The notes beneath the pieces were generated by a model. It was not told where the DNA came from and did no database searches. It saw only the letters and a program-made list of their open reading frames with translations. A stretch of DNA of 32,203 nt from a bacterium (GTDB lineage Bacteria > Patescibacteriota > Minisyncoccia > UBA6257 > 02-FULL-45-10c), in NCBI GenBank assembly GCA_030700025.1, contig JAUYKI010000009.1, forward strand, positions 1 to 32,203, written 5' to 3'. The translations under genes and the position numbers were made by a program. Each line of letters starts with the position of its first letter. The first letter of the stretch is position 1. Positions 5,748 to 13,033 of the stretch are shown piece by piece.

Positions 5748-5755
5748 TAGTTAGT

Positions 5756-6403
5756 ATGAATGAAACTCTAATCTTAATTTTCCAGTTAATTGTTCTGCTT
5801 TTTTCCGTGATGGTTCACGAAGTGACGCATGGGGTAGTGGCGCATGCTTTGGGGGATAATACCGCAAAGGATGCCGGCCGGCTGAATTTGAATCCATTAA
5901 AACATTTAGACCCGTTTGGTTCGGTGATTTTGCCATTATTATTGGCATTGCCGGCGCTTTTCGGCCAGCCGACTTTTATTTTTGGCTGGGCAAAGCCGGT
6001 GCCATATGATCCTTCTCATTTAAAAAATCCCAGAATCGGCGCGGCGCTAATCGGCATTGCCGGTCCATTGAGCAATTTCGCGCTGGCGATTATTTTCGCG
6101 GTATTAATCCGTTTATTGGCCTCTTTGGTCGGATTATCCGCCGCGCCGATGCTTTTACTTTTAAATATCATTGTCTTTATTAATGTATTGTTAGGAATTT
6201 TTAATTTAGTTCCAATTCCGCCATTGGACGGCTCCAAAGTTTTATTTGCTTTGATTTCTGACCGTTATTTGGGATTAAAAATCTTTTTGGAACGGAACGG
6301 ATTGCTTTTGGTATTAATGTTTATCTTTTTCGGCTTCGGCCTTTTAATTCCGATTGTTCGATTTATTTATTCTTTATTAGTGGGGCAGTGGGCGCTTCTT
6401 TAA
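5756..6403 (+). CDS. Site-2 protease family (M50) membrane protein
   Basis: 215 residues with about six membrane segments. The zinc motif HEVTH is at residues 21-25 (His21, Glu22, His25), and the third ligand region NLVPIPPLDG gives Asp158. LGDNTAKDAGRLNLNPLKHLDPFGS after HExxH is typical of compact bacterial M50 proteases (YwhC-type), without a PDZ domain. It should cleave membrane-embedded substrates; the target is unknown. The start at 5756 is chosen because an extended -10 overlaps the alternative start at 5738. It stands alone: repeats lie on both sides. Confidence 0.9.
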   Translation: MNETLILIFQLIVLLFSVMVHEVTHGVVAHALGDNTAKDAGRLNLNPLKHLDPFGSVILPLLLALPALFGQPTFIFGWAKPVPYDPSHLKNPRIGAALIGIAGPLSNFALAIIFAVLIRLLASLVGLSAAPMLLLLNIIVFINVLLGIFNLVPIPPLDGSKVLFALISDRYLGLKIFLERNGLLLVLMFIFFGFGLLIPIVRFIYSLLVGQWALL

Positions 6404-6413
6404 GCGTTCTAAC

Positions 6414-6520
6414 TAAAGCGAGGAAACCTTTATTCTCGTAAAGCTCCGCCATGTTTCCCGCAGGCACTCTGGCAGAGTAAATATATAGGGGTAATGGGAG
6501 AAGAAAAGTTTCAGAGCGTC
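6414..6520. repeat. GCGAGGAAACCTTTATTCTC-type element
   Basis: Left arm AAGCGAGGAAACCTTTATTC (6414-6433) pairs imperfectly with GGGAGAAGAAAAGTTTCAGA (6496-6515). The same arm sequence occurs in inverted orientation at 28546-28570 and 28624-28648. An internal ATGTTTCCCGCAGGC resembles the end of the GGCTATATC elements. It lies between the M50 and S41 protease genes. Confidence 0.5.
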
Positions 6521-6523
6521 CAT

Positions 6524-6552
6524 TTGACAATTGAGTTTTTTTATGGTAAATT
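6524..6552 (+). promoter_or_regulatory. Promoter of the S41 protease gene
   Basis: TTGACA (6524-6529), 17-base spacer, TAAATT (6547-6552), with TGG just before the -10 giving an extended form. The leader is about 85 bases. Confidence 0.7.
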
Positions 6553-6586
6553 AGCGGCAGTATCTTGAAACTTCGCAAAAGGCTAA

Positions 6587-6629
6587 TCCCGCAAAGCGGG
6601 ACGCCCGATCATTCGTTACAACGAATGAT
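6587..6629 (+). promoter_or_regulatory. Leader hairpins before the S41 protease SD
   Basis: Two hairpins in the 5' leader: TCCCGC-AAA-GCGGGA (6587-6601) and ATCATTCGTT-AC-AACGAATGAT (6608-6629). The second ends four bases before the SD GGAGG (6634-6638), so it may tune mRNA stability or ribosome access. Confidence 0.5.
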
Positions 6630-6643
6630 TAAGGGAGGAAGTG

Positions 6644-7807
6644 ATGTTGATTCACTTGCCGATTCTGATTTTGAGTTTGGCGCTGACTTTGACTGGTTGC
6701 GCGAGCGCTCCCAAAGTTCGGACGGTGGATCCGGAATGGATCAAGCCTCGAGTGATCTTGAACATGCTGGAGCGCTACTACTATAAGGAGATTGACCGGA
6801 ACAAGTGCGTGGAAGCGATGCTGAAAGGCGGAGTTTCCGAATGTACTGATCCGCACAGCTACTACGCTGATGCCAAGATGGCTCGATTGGAAATGGATAA
6901 GATTTCCGGACACTTTGGCGGCATTGGCATGGGCCTTGAGGGCCGGAAGGTAAACGGCCAGTTGGAGATTTTTGTTAAGTCAGTTACGAAAAACGCGCCG
7001 GCCGAAAAAGGCGGCGTTAAGCCGGGAGATGTTTTGTTCGCGGTTTCTCCAACAAACCGGCACTCGGACATGAAGCTGGTTAAAGGATTGTCGGTTTTTG
7101 AAGTGGTTAATCTGGTTCGAGGAGAGCCCGGTACCGAACTGATTTTGACGATTTTCCGGGCGGGACACTACAAGCAAATTCGCTTGGTTCGGGAGGATAT
7201 TAAAATTGTGCTGGTGGAATCCCGGCTGATCAAGAAGGGTATCGGCTACGTTCAGCTGAAAGGATTTGATATGGAAACCGCGCATGATTTTTTTCACGCT
7301 GTTCAGGCGCTGAAGAAAAATCAAGCTCGGGCGCTGATTGTGGATGTCCGGGGCAATCCGGGCGGTGTGTTGCAGACAATTTGCCAGATTCTTAGTTTTT
7401 TCACTCCCTCCGGCAAGGTCTCCCCCCTGGTTTATACCGAGGGAAGATATGAATCAGAAAACGAAGTTCGCCTGTCTAATGGAAAGGTGAGCTACTTTTC
7501 TAACTTAAAGGTGGTGGTGTTGGCTGATCGCAACAGCGCCAGCGCGTCAGAAATTCTGACGGCGTGGTTTAGGGCGGATTACGGCGCGGTTGTGGTGGGA
7601 GAAAAAACCTTTGGCAAGGGATCGGTTCAGCAGAACTTTCCTCTGATCGACGGTTCTTATCTGCACTTAACTATCGCTCACTATTTCGTCGGAAAAAAGA
7701 AGGTTCCGGTACATGATATCGGAGTCCAGCCGACGATTATGGTGGAGGGAGATAAAGCCCAGCTTAAAAGGGCGATTGCGGAAGCGGAAAAACTTCTTAA
7801 AAATTAA
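6644..7807 (+). CDS. C-terminal processing protease (S41), lipoprotein
   Basis: 387 residues. A lipoprotein signal ends LTLTGC (Cys19), a short helical region follows, then a PDZ domain (about 89-178) and the S41 peptidase core (about 195-385). The catalytic serine is Ser300 in NSASASE and the lysine is Lys325 in TFGKGSVQ, 25 residues later as in E. coli Prc. IVDVRGNPGG is the conserved core strand. The ATG at 6644 is best placed after the SD GGAGG (6634-6638); a GTG sits directly before it. It should act outside the membrane, trimming or degrading envelope proteins. It has its own promoter and terminator. Confidence 0.93.
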   Translation: MLIHLPILILSLALTLTGCASAPKVRTVDPEWIKPRVILNMLERYYYKEIDRNKCVEAMLKGGVSECTDPHSYYADAKMARLEMDKISGHFGGIGMGLEGRKVNGQLEIFVKSVTKNAPAEKGGVKPGDVLFAVSPTNRHSDMKLVKGLSVFEVVNLVRGEPGTELILTIFRAGHYKQIRLVREDIKIVLVESRLIKKGIGYVQLKGFDMETAHDFFHAVQALKKNQARALIVDVRGNPGGVLQTICQILSFFTPSGKVSPLVYTEGRYESENEVRLSNGKVSYFSNLKVVVLADRNSASASEILTAWFRADYGAVVVGEKTFGKGSVQQNFPLIDGSYLHLTIAHYFVGKKKVPVHDIGVQPTIMVEGDKAQLKRAIAEAEKLLKN

Positions 7808-7814
7808 GAGTTCC

Positions 7815-7840
7815 AAGACGGGTTGACACCCGTCTTTTTT
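7815..7840 (+). terminator. Terminator of the S41 protease gene
   Basis: AAGACGGG-TTGACA-CCCGTCTT followed by T residues. The loop is exactly TTGACA, which also serves as the -35 box of the rpsL promoter. Confidence 0.85.
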
Positions 7841-7852
7841 CTTGTATATACT
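7823..7852 (+). promoter_or_regulatory. rpsL operon promoter, -35 in a terminator loop
   Basis: TTGACA (7823-7828) is the loop of the preceding terminator; after 18 bases comes TATACT (7847-7852). The rpsL ATG at 7863 is ten bases after the -10, so the leader would be zero to four bases. Confidence 0.7.
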
Positions 7853-7862
7853 TATGTCTATT

Positions 7863-8273
7863 ATGCCTACGCTTAGACAATTGTTAAAAAAAGGCAGATC
7901 GCCAAAAGTAGTTAAAACCAAAGCCCCGGCGCTGTTGCGTTATTTTAATTTTTTGAAAAATAAGCCGTTACGGACGCCATCGCCGTTCAAGCGAGGCGTT
8001 TGTTTAAAAGTTTTTACCACTACTCCGAAAAAGCCGAACTCGGCCTTGCGGAAAGTTGCTCGAGTCCGTTTAACTAACGGAATGGAAGTTACCGCTTATA
8101 TTCCGGGAGAAGGCCATAATTTGCAGGAACACTCGGTTGTAGTAATTCGCGGCGGCCGGGTTAAAGATTTGCCGGGCGTCCGTTATCATATTGTCAGGGG
8201 AGTGTTAGACACCACTGGCGTGGAAAGAAAACAACAGCGGAGCAAATACGGCGCGAAAAGACCGAAGAAATAA
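7863..8273 (+). CDS. rpsL: 30S ribosomal protein S12
   Basis: 136 residues. The conserved decoding-centre segments [33 protein letters not shown] and [14 protein letters not shown] are all present. Compared with E. coli S12 (124 residues), about 12 residues are added near positions 28-40 ([17 protein letters not shown]), before KRGVC. In-frame ATGs upstream at 7842 and nearby overlap the promoter; [12 protein letters not shown] is the normal family start. First gene of the str cluster, followed by rpsG and fusA. It probably has a leaderless message. Confidence 0.97.
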   Translation: MPTLRQLLKKGRSPKVVKTKAPALLRYFNFLKNKPLRTPSPFKRGVCLKVFTTTPKKPNSALRKVARVRLTNGMEVTAYIPGEGHNLQEHSVVVIRGGRVKDLPGVRYHIVRGVLDTTGVERKQQRSKYGAKRPKK

Positions 8274-8315
8274 AAAACTAAGAACTAAAAATCAATAGCT
8301 AATAATTGAAACGCG

Positions 8316-8436
8316 TCCCGTTAGAGACAACTAAATCAAATTATAATATGTTAATCAAAGTTCAAAATATAAAAATGTCGAATATAATTAAAACGGCCGA
8401 GCTACGGTCGCCTTTGGCAACCTGCCTCTAACGGGA
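8316..8436 (+). repeat. TCCCGTTAGAG element, copy 1 (before rpsG)
   Basis: 121 bases with inverted ends TCCCGTTAGAGACA (8316-8329) and TGCCTCTAACGGGA (8423-8436, one mismatch). The last A is the A of the rpsG ATG. It holds an AT-rich stretch, an inner GGTCGCC-TTT-GGCAACC hairpin and a 27-codon mini-ORF. This copy has several substitutions relative to the 20280 and 21228 copies and shows no clear target duplication, so it looks older. Confidence 0.85.
8348..8431 (+). CDS. Mini-ORF in repeat element, copy 1
   Basis: 27 codons plus TAA, beginning MLIKVQNIKMSNIIK and ending SPLATCL. Compared with the copy at 20311 it has five substitutions and no indel or stop (I5V, N9K, I12N, V13I and one silent change), although a 1-base indel separates the copies just upstream of the ATG. 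The stop lies in the right inverted repeat, four bases before the rpsG ATG. I infer that it may deliver terminating ribosomes to the next start codon. No SD; expression unproven. Confidence 0.4.
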   Translation: MLIKVQNIKMSNIIKTAELRSPLATCL

Positions 8437-8903
8437 TGAGAAAAAAAAGAAATTACACAAGAGAACATCGCCCAGATTATGTTTTTAACAATGTTATCAT
8501 TGGGCGGTTTATTAATTATTTAATGGAAGACGGTAAAAAGGCGGTGGCGGAGAGAGTTATGTATGACGCTTTGGAAGCGGTTAAAAAACAATCCGGCCAA
8601 AATCCTACCGAAGTTTTTGATAAAGCCATAACCAATGTTTCGCCGATGGTGGAAGTAGCGTCTAAAAGAGTTGGAGGCGCTAATTATCAGATTCCGCGAG
8701 AAGTCCGGCCAGCGAGAAGGTTTGTTTTAGCTTGCCGGTGGCTGATTGCCGCCGCCCGGTCTAAAAAGGGTAAAAATATGTCGGATCGGCTGGCGGAAGA
8801 AATTTTACTTGCTTCTAAAAACGAAGGCAACGCCATTAAAAAGAAATTAGACACTCATAGAATGGCGGAAGCGAATCGCGCCTTTGCTCACTTCGCGCGG
8901 TAA
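8436..8903 (+). CDS. rpsG: 30S ribosomal protein S7
   Basis: 155 residues, full length for S7. Conserved segments: [26 protein letters not shown] region, [26 protein letters not shown] and the helical [14 protein letters not shown] end. It binds the 3' domain of 16S rRNA and nucleates head assembly of the small subunit. The ATG is formed at the junction with a palindromic element whose 14-bp stem ends at this codon, so no SD is possible and start access may depend on ribosomes arriving from the mini-ORF. fusA follows after 14 bases. Confidence 0.97.
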   Translation: MRKKRNYTREHRPDYVFNNVIIGRFINYLMEDGKKAVAERVMYDALEAVKKQSGQNPTEVFDKAITNVSPMVEVASKRVGGANYQIPREVRPARRFVLACRWLIAAARSKKGKNMSDRLAEEILLASKNEGNAIKKKLDTHRMAEANRAFAHFAR

Positions 8904-8917
8904 AAGCAGAGATTATT

Positions 8918-11020
8918 ATGGCTAGAGAATACCCCATAGAAAAAGTGAGGGATATCGGAATTATCGCTCACATTGATGCCGGAAAAACTACGGTTTCCGA
9001 GAGGGTTCTTTTTTATACCGGCATTTCCCATAAAATCGGCGAAGTGCACGAAGGCGATACGGTTATGGATTGGATGGAGCAGGAAAGGGAGCGGGGCATT
9101 ACTATTACTGCCGCGGCCACTACTTGTTTTTGGGTTCCGACTTACCACAAGGGCGATAAGCAATTTGAACACCGCATTAACTTGATTGATACTCCGGGCC
9201 ACATTGATTTTACCGTTGAGGTAAAAAGATCATTGCGGGTGCTGGACGGCGCGGTGGTAGTTTTTGACGGCGTGGCCGGCGTGGAGCCGCAGTCGGAAAC
9301 CAATTGGCATTACGCGGACGAATACGGCGTTCCGCGAATTTGTTTTATTAATAAATTAGACCGCTTAGGCGCCAGTTTTGAAAATAGCTTGCAGGCCATT
9401 AAAGAGCGCTTGAATCCGAACGCGGTGGCAATCCAATTGCCGATCGGTATTGAAAGCGGATTTGAAGGCGTGATTGATCTTTTGAAAATGAAAGCTTACC
9501 ACTTTGAAGGAGAGCTGGGAGCTAAAATTATAGAAATAGAAATTCCGGAAAACTTAAAAGACGAGGCTAAAAAGTGGCGCCATGATTTAATAGAAAAAAT
9601 CGTGGAAAAAGACGATGAGCTGATGGCTTCTTATTTGGACGGCAAAGAGCCTTCCTTGGAAGATTTAAAGCGGGTTTTGCGGAAAGCTACCAGAGAAGTA
9701 ACTTTAATTCCGGTCTTAACCGGTTCGGCTTTGAAAAATAAAGGCGTGCAATTAATGCTGGACGCGGTAGTGGATTATTTGCCGTCGCCGATGGATTTGC
9801 CTCCGACCAAGGGCCACGACGTGAAAACCGGAGCGGAAATTTTTCGGGAGCCGAAAGATGACGCGCCGTTTTCCGGACTGGCTTTTAAAATCGCCGCCGA
9901 CCCGTTTGTCGGTTCGCTGACTTTCTTCCGGGTTTATTCCGGAACTTTAAAGCGCGGAAGTTATATTTATAATTCTACTAAAGATACCAATGAACGGGTT
10001 GGCCGGATGGTGCGAATGCATGCCAATCAGCGGGAAGAGGTGGAAGAAATTCCGGCCGGAGATTTGGGCGCCATCGTCGGTTTGAAAAATACCACTACCG
10101 GCGATACCTTGTGCGATCCGGAACAGCCGATTATTTTGGAAAAAATTATTTTTCCGGAACCGGTTATTTCTATCCGGATTGAGCCGAAAACAAAAGCTGA
10201 CCAGGAAAAAATGGGTATTGCCCTTCACCGGCTGGGCGAAGAAGACCCGACTTTCCGCGTGGCCGGCGATCCGGACACCGGCGAAACTATTATTTCCGGA
10301 ATGGGCGAATTGCACTTGGAAATTATCGTTGACCGCATGAAGCGGGAATTCGGCGTGGGTTCCAACGTCGGCCGACCGCAGGTAGCTTATAAAGAAACTG
10401 TCCGGCAGGAAGCGGAAGCGGAGGGAAAATATATCCGCCAGTCCGGCGGACGCGGACAATACGGCCATGTTTGGCTGAAGGTGGAGCCGATGGAACGCGG
10501 CGCCGGATTTGAATTTGTCAGCGCTATTAAGGGAGGAGTAATTCCGCAGGAATTTGTTCCGGCAACGGAAAAAGGCGTTAAAGAAGCCCTTTCTAAGGGC
10601 GTAGTGGCCGGTTATCCGGTAACTGACATCAAAGTTACGCTTTACGACGGCTCTTACCACGAAGTGGACTCTTCGGAATCGGCTTTCAAAATTGCCGGTT
10701 CCATGGCTTTTCAGGAAGGGGCCAAGCGCGCCCGGCCGGTTTTGCTCGAGCCGGTTATGAAAGTGCAGGTAATCGTGCCAACGGAATTCATGGGCGATAT
10801 TACCGGCGACATTAATTCCAAGCGCGGAAAAATTGAAGCCATGAATGACCGGATGAATGTAAAAATTATTGACGCAACAATTCCGCTTTCGGAAATGTTC
10901 GGTTACGCGACTAAGTTGCGTTCTATGACGCAGGGCAGGGGAAGTTTCAATATGGAATTTTCCAATTACGAAGAAGTGCCGAATAGCGTCGCGGAATTGA
11001 TTAAAGAAGGAAAAAAATAA
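8918..11020 (+). CDS. fusA: Elongation factor G
   Basis: 700 residues, usual length for EF-G. GTPase motifs: AHIDAGKTT (about 17-25), [11 protein letters not shown] (switch I region), DTPGHIDFT and NKLDRLGA. Domain II, the domain IV loop region and the C-terminal [20 protein letters not shown] are all present. It drives translocation of tRNA-mRNA on the ribosome. It lies in the standard rpsL-rpsG-fusA order. In this genome tuf does not follow directly: 3.4 kb of accessory genes with their own promoters separate them, and fusA ends at a repeat element with terminator-like stems. Confidence 0.98.
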   Translation: MAREYPIEKVRDIGIIAHIDAGKTTVSERVLFYTGISHKIGEVHEGDTVMDWMEQERERGITITAAATTCFWVPTYHKGDKQFEHRINLIDTPGHIDFTVEVKRSLRVLDGAVVVFDGVAGVEPQSETNWHYADEYGVPRICFINKLDRLGASFENSLQAIKERLNPNAVAIQLPIGIESGFEGVIDLLKMKAYHFEGELGAKIIEIEIPENLKDEAKKWRHDLIEKIVEKDDELMASYLDGKEPSLEDLKRVLRKATREVTLIPVLTGSALKNKGVQLMLDAVVDYLPSPMDLPPTKGHDVKTGAEIFREPKDDAPFSGLAFKIAADPFVGSLTFFRVYSGTLKRGSYIYNSTKDTNERVGRMVRMHANQREEVEEIPAGDLGAIVGLKNTTTGDTLCDPEQPIILEKIIFPEPVISIRIEPKTKADQEKMGIALHRLGEEDPTFRVAGDPDTGETIISGMGELHLEIIVDRMKREFGVGSNVGRPQVAYKETVRQEAEAEGKYIRQSGGRGQYGHVWLKVEPMERGAGFEFVSAIKGGVIPQEFVPATEKGVKEALSKGVVAGYPVTDIKVTLYDGSYHEVDSSESAFKIAGSMAFQEGAKRARPVLLEPVMKVQVIVPTEFMGDITGDINSKRGKIEAMNDRMNVKIIDATIPLSEMFGYATKLRSMTQGRGSFNMEFSNYEEVPNSVAELIKEGKK

Positions 11021-11032
11021 ATTTTTAATCTC

Positions 11033-11154
11033 GGCTATATCTCTTTTCAGAAACAGAATAATCCGGCTCCAGCGGCCGGATTTTCTTCGCCCTCGGCGTA
11101 TTTTGTGGTCCAAGCAAAATACGCCTGCGGGATGTTCCTCAAAAAGATATAGCC
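11033..11154 (+). repeat. GGCTATATC element after fusA
   Basis: Ends GGCTATATCTCTTTT (11033-11047) and AAAAAGATATAGCC (11141-11154). Inside are a terminator-like stem AATCCGGC-TCCAGC-GGCCGGATTTTC and a perfect 11-bp hairpin GGCGTATTTTG / CAAAATACGCC (11095-11125). In the copy at 30919 the first stem has changed on both sides (AAATCAGC / GGCTGATTT), which keeps pairing. It probably acts as the rpsL-rpsG-fusA terminator. Confidence 0.75.
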
Positions 11155-11190
11155 TTGGTTTGGTTGGGTTGCAGAAATATTGAACAAAAA

Positions 11191-11215
11191 ACCCTCGTAT
11201 TGCGAGGGTTTTTGA
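11191..11215 (+). terminator. Intrinsic terminator
   Basis: ACCCTCG-TATTG-CGAGGGT with T tail. A-rich flank on the other side makes it potentially bidirectional. Its tail overlaps the -35 of the next promoter. Confidence 0.8.
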
Positions 11216-11240
11216 TTTTTGGTAGAAGATGATGTAAGAT
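11212..11240 (+). promoter_or_regulatory. Promoter of the 11274-11555 gene
   Basis: TTGATT (11212-11217) within the terminator tail, 17-base spacer, TAAGAT (11235-11240). Confidence 0.5.
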
Positions 11241-11273
11241 TCAATCGCCGATCTTTTAAAAAAGGAGGTCGTC

Positions 11274-11555
11274 ATGGGAGGAGTGAATAGGCTGACTGCT
11301 TATGAAATCTATGGCAATCCTAAGGATATTATTTGTGATGCCACCGGTCCTGACTCTAACGGAAAGTTTGTCGGTTGGATTACTCGCGGTCCCGGGCATA
11401 ACTATAAGCCGCTTCTTAACTCCGAGCCGATATTTAATTCCCGCAAAGAAGCTATTTTGTACATGAAAGAATTGGTTGAAGCCGTAAGGAAATTTATAGC
11501 TGAAGAACTAAAAGAAAAGAAAGACCCGCTAAGCCTTATTTACTCAAAAAAATAA
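11274..11555 (+). CDS. Hypothetical 93-residue protein
   Basis: A single-gene unit with a strong SD (AAGGAGG, eight bases before the ATG), promoter and terminator. The protein is soluble: a beta-like first half (YEIYGNPKDIICDATGPDSNGKFVGWITRGPG) and a helical, Lys/Glu-rich second half (KEAILYMKELVEAVRKFIAEELKEKKD). No motif is recognised. It resembles other small SD-led genes of the window in having complete private signals. Confidence 0.68.
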   Translation: MGGVNRLTAYEIYGNPKDIICDATGPDSNGKFVGWITRGPGHNYKPLLNSEPIFNSRKEAILYMKELVEAVRKFIAEELKEKKDPLSLIYSKK

Positions 11556-11556
11556 A

Positions 11557-11584
11557 CCACCGCAAAACGGTGGTTTTAAATTTG
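11557..11584 (+). terminator. Bidirectional terminator
   Basis: AACCACCG-CAAA-CGGTGGTT (11557-11576) with TTAAATTT after it and A-rich sequence before it. It separates two convergent genes (11274-11555 plus and 11592-12029 minus). Confidence 0.75.
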
Positions 11585-11591
11585 GGAAAAC

Positions 11592-12029
11592 TTAATAGTT
11601 TTTCAGGATAAACGCGCTGACTGCGGCAGTGCCCATACATACAACAACTCCAACCGGGAGACTGTTAGTGCCTGCGCCAATCAACGCCCCGATACATATT
11701 CCCATACTTATACAGAGAAAGGTTCCGTTGCGGGCCTCCTGCTCGCGGGTTTGGTGAGGCTGTAAGTAGAGCCACATTGAGCACCCCAGCAGAAAGATCA
11801 GGAAAAATCCGATTCCTAAGTAAAGTCTTTCTTGGGGGCTGGTTCCAATGGCTGGATTATGGAGGGCGTTGGCCCAGCCATCTATCCAGACCATAGAAAA
11901 TAGCCAAATGCCCAAAAGCATCACTGCTAACAGCAAAAATGCCGACCAGTTAGAGCCGGTGCGGATAACGCGGAAGTACAAATAACCAGCTAGTCCAAAG
12001 CAGGCAAGCATTCCCAGGAATGTCAGCAT
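11592..12029 (-). CDS. Hypothetical multi-pass membrane protein
   Basis: 145 residues with four or five membrane segments (about 2-19, 29-50, 69-89, 103-121 and 123-141). SD GGGAGG precedes the ATG. A polar loop, WIDGWANALHNPAIGTSPQERL, sits between segments 2 and 3. Its minus-strand promoter is divergent from that of the 12172 gene, with -35 boxes nine bases apart. Family not recognised; no conserved catalytic residues seen. Confidence 0.68.
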   Translation of the reverse strand: MLTFLGMLACFGLAGYLYFRVIRTGSNWSAFLLLAVMLLGIWLFSMVWIDGWANALHNPAIGTSPQERLYLGIGFFLIFLLGCSMWLYLQPHQTREQEARNGTFLCISMGICIGALIGAGTNSLPVGVVVCMGTAAVSAFILKNY

Positions 12030-12066
12030 GGTTTCCTCCCTTTGAGCCGTTTAAACAACTTTGAAT

Positions 12067-12095
12067 ATACTAGCAGAAAACTAAAGATTTGTCAA
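12067..12095 (-). promoter_or_regulatory. Minus promoter of a divergent pair
   Basis: Minus strand TTGACA (12095-12090), 17-base spacer, TAGTAT (12072-12067). It drives 11592-12029. Confidence 0.72.
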
Positions 12096-12104
12096 ATGAT
12101 TTAC

Positions 12105-12133
12105 TTGACATCTCGCGCATTTGGGTTTATACT
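12105..12133 (+). promoter_or_regulatory. Plus promoter of a divergent pair
   Basis: TTGACA (12105-12110), 17-base spacer, TATACT (12128-12133), close to consensus. It drives 12172-12754. The back-to-back -35 boxes could allow joint control. Confidence 0.8.
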
Positions 12134-12171
12134 ACATTCGTTCATTAAAAATGTGGAAAAAGGAGATCTGA

Positions 12172-12552
12172 ATGGGCGCAATAACGGCGCAGAAACTGAC
12201 GAAGCGGACAAAAGCCAAGCTGATGAAAATGGGCATTTACACCCATGCCGGGGGCTTTGGTTATGACCCGATTATGGCAATGGGATCTCGTACGGCAGTG
12301 ATGGCGATTTGGTACGAATCCGAGGAGCCGACCGCGGAAGAGCTGGTTTTACTGAAAGAGATTTATCAGGGGCGGGTTACGAAGTGGTATCCGGACGTTG
12401 ATAAAAATTTTTTGGCCATGAGCGCCAATACGACTACTTTAAAGAAAGAAAATGGCGTGTGGACTTATCGGCGGATGACCTGGCGCGAAGGACCAACGTG
12501 GAGCCAAAAATCCGGAACTCTCCAAGAAATCCGAGTCGAAGGGAGGTTCTAA
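12172..12552 (+). CDS. Hypothetical 126-residue protein
   Basis: SD-led (GGAG at 12161-12164, seven bases before the ATG). The start is basic (KLTKRTKAKLMKMGIYTHAGGFGYDP), followed by a helical acidic segment (ESEEPTAEELVLLKEIYQGRV) and a Trp-rich beta-like end (GVWTYRRMTWREGPTWSQKSG). No membrane segment. A 66-residue gene begins one base after its stop, so the two form an operon and may act together. Family not recognised. Confidence 0.66.
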   Translation: MGAITAQKLTKRTKAKLMKMGIYTHAGGFGYDPIMAMGSRTAVMAIWYESEEPTAEELVLLKEIYQGRVTKWYPDVDKNFLAMSANTTTLKKENGVWTYRRMTWREGPTWSQKSGTLQEIRVEGRF

Positions 12553-12553
12553 A

Positions 12554-12754
12554 ATGGTCAATTTTCGAAAGACCAGTGATGGATGGGAAGTTCAGGTGGG
12601 TCCTGCTTCGGACGTTCTGACGGTCGTTGGCTATATTGATAAGGAAGGATTTTTTACCGGTTCGCTTGTCTTGAAGAAGTTTATCCGGATGAGCGTGGCT
12701 GATCTTAAAATAATTATGGACAGAACCGACGAATTTATCCGAACCAAAAATTAA
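12554..12754 (+). CDS. Hypothetical 66-residue protein
   Basis: Second gene of a two-gene operon; the ATG is one base after the previous stop, and GGGAGG lies within the end of that gene. The protein looks like a small beta-sheet unit (GWEVQVGPASDVLTVVGYIDKEGFFTGSLVLKKF) with a C-terminal helix (SVADLKIIMDRTDEFIRT). Soluble. Not recognised. Confidence 0.62.
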   Translation: MVNFRKTSDGWEVQVGPASDVLTVVGYIDKEGFFTGSLVLKKFIRMSVADLKIIMDRTDEFIRTKN

Positions 12755-12760
12755 AAAGTA

Positions 12761-12785
12761 AACCCTCTCAATGAGAGGGTTTTTT
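12761..12785 (+). terminator. Terminator of the 12172-12754 operon
   Basis: AACCCTCTC-AAT-GAGAGGGTT followed by a T run. It overlaps the last codons of the convergent minus gene 12768-12950 and may act in both directions. Confidence 0.85.
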
Positions 12786-12950
12786 GTTGGAAGGATTAGG
12801 GGGTCCGAGAACCAGCATCATGAGCGCGGTAAAGAAAATATATATAACCAGAAAGAACGCCACGTTCTTGGGCATTCCGGCGACCAGATAGATGACTAGA
12901 ACAATCCCGGCCAGGAGCGCTGAAAAAACAATTTTCAGCAGAGTTTTCAT
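12768..12950 (-). CDS. Small two-segment membrane protein
   Basis: 60 residues with two membrane helices (about 5-24 and 30-48) joined by GMPKN, and a polar tail ending PPNPSNKKPSH. Its stop codon lies in the terminator hairpin shared with the opposite operon. A G-rich stretch stands roughly where an SD would be, but it is not a clear SD. The composition (KTLL start, compact hairpin topology) matches the other small membrane proteins of the window. Function unknown. Confidence 0.5.
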   Translation of the reverse strand: MKTLLKIVFSALLAGIVLVIYLVAGMPKNVAFFLVIYIFFTALMMLVLGPPNPSNKKPSH

Positions 12951-12996
12951 ACTTAACCCCCCCCATGTGTAAATAACTGCCTATAGTGTAACGCAA

Positions 12997-13033
12997 AAAT
13001 AAAAAATCCGCCAGAGGTTAAGCTCGGCGGATT
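12997..13033 (-). terminator. Terminator of the CPBP-family gene
   Basis: Minus strand AATCCGCC (13033-13026), 13-base loop, GGCGGATT (13012-13005), T run. It has the same AATCCGCC/GGCGGATTTTTTATT module as the TCCCTCAC elements and the 14357 terminator. Confidence 0.75.

Noticed and set aside
8316-8436. CRISPR array or attachment site
   Set aside because: Copies are far apart, inverted at their ends and at gene starts; there are no regularly spaced units or cas genes.
9947-11275. A 442-codon open frame on the minus strand opposite fusA
   Set aside because: It is the complement of a strongly conserved fusA and of a repeat element; the protein is low in family-like features and rich in His/Phe/Arg, as expected for a shadow frame.
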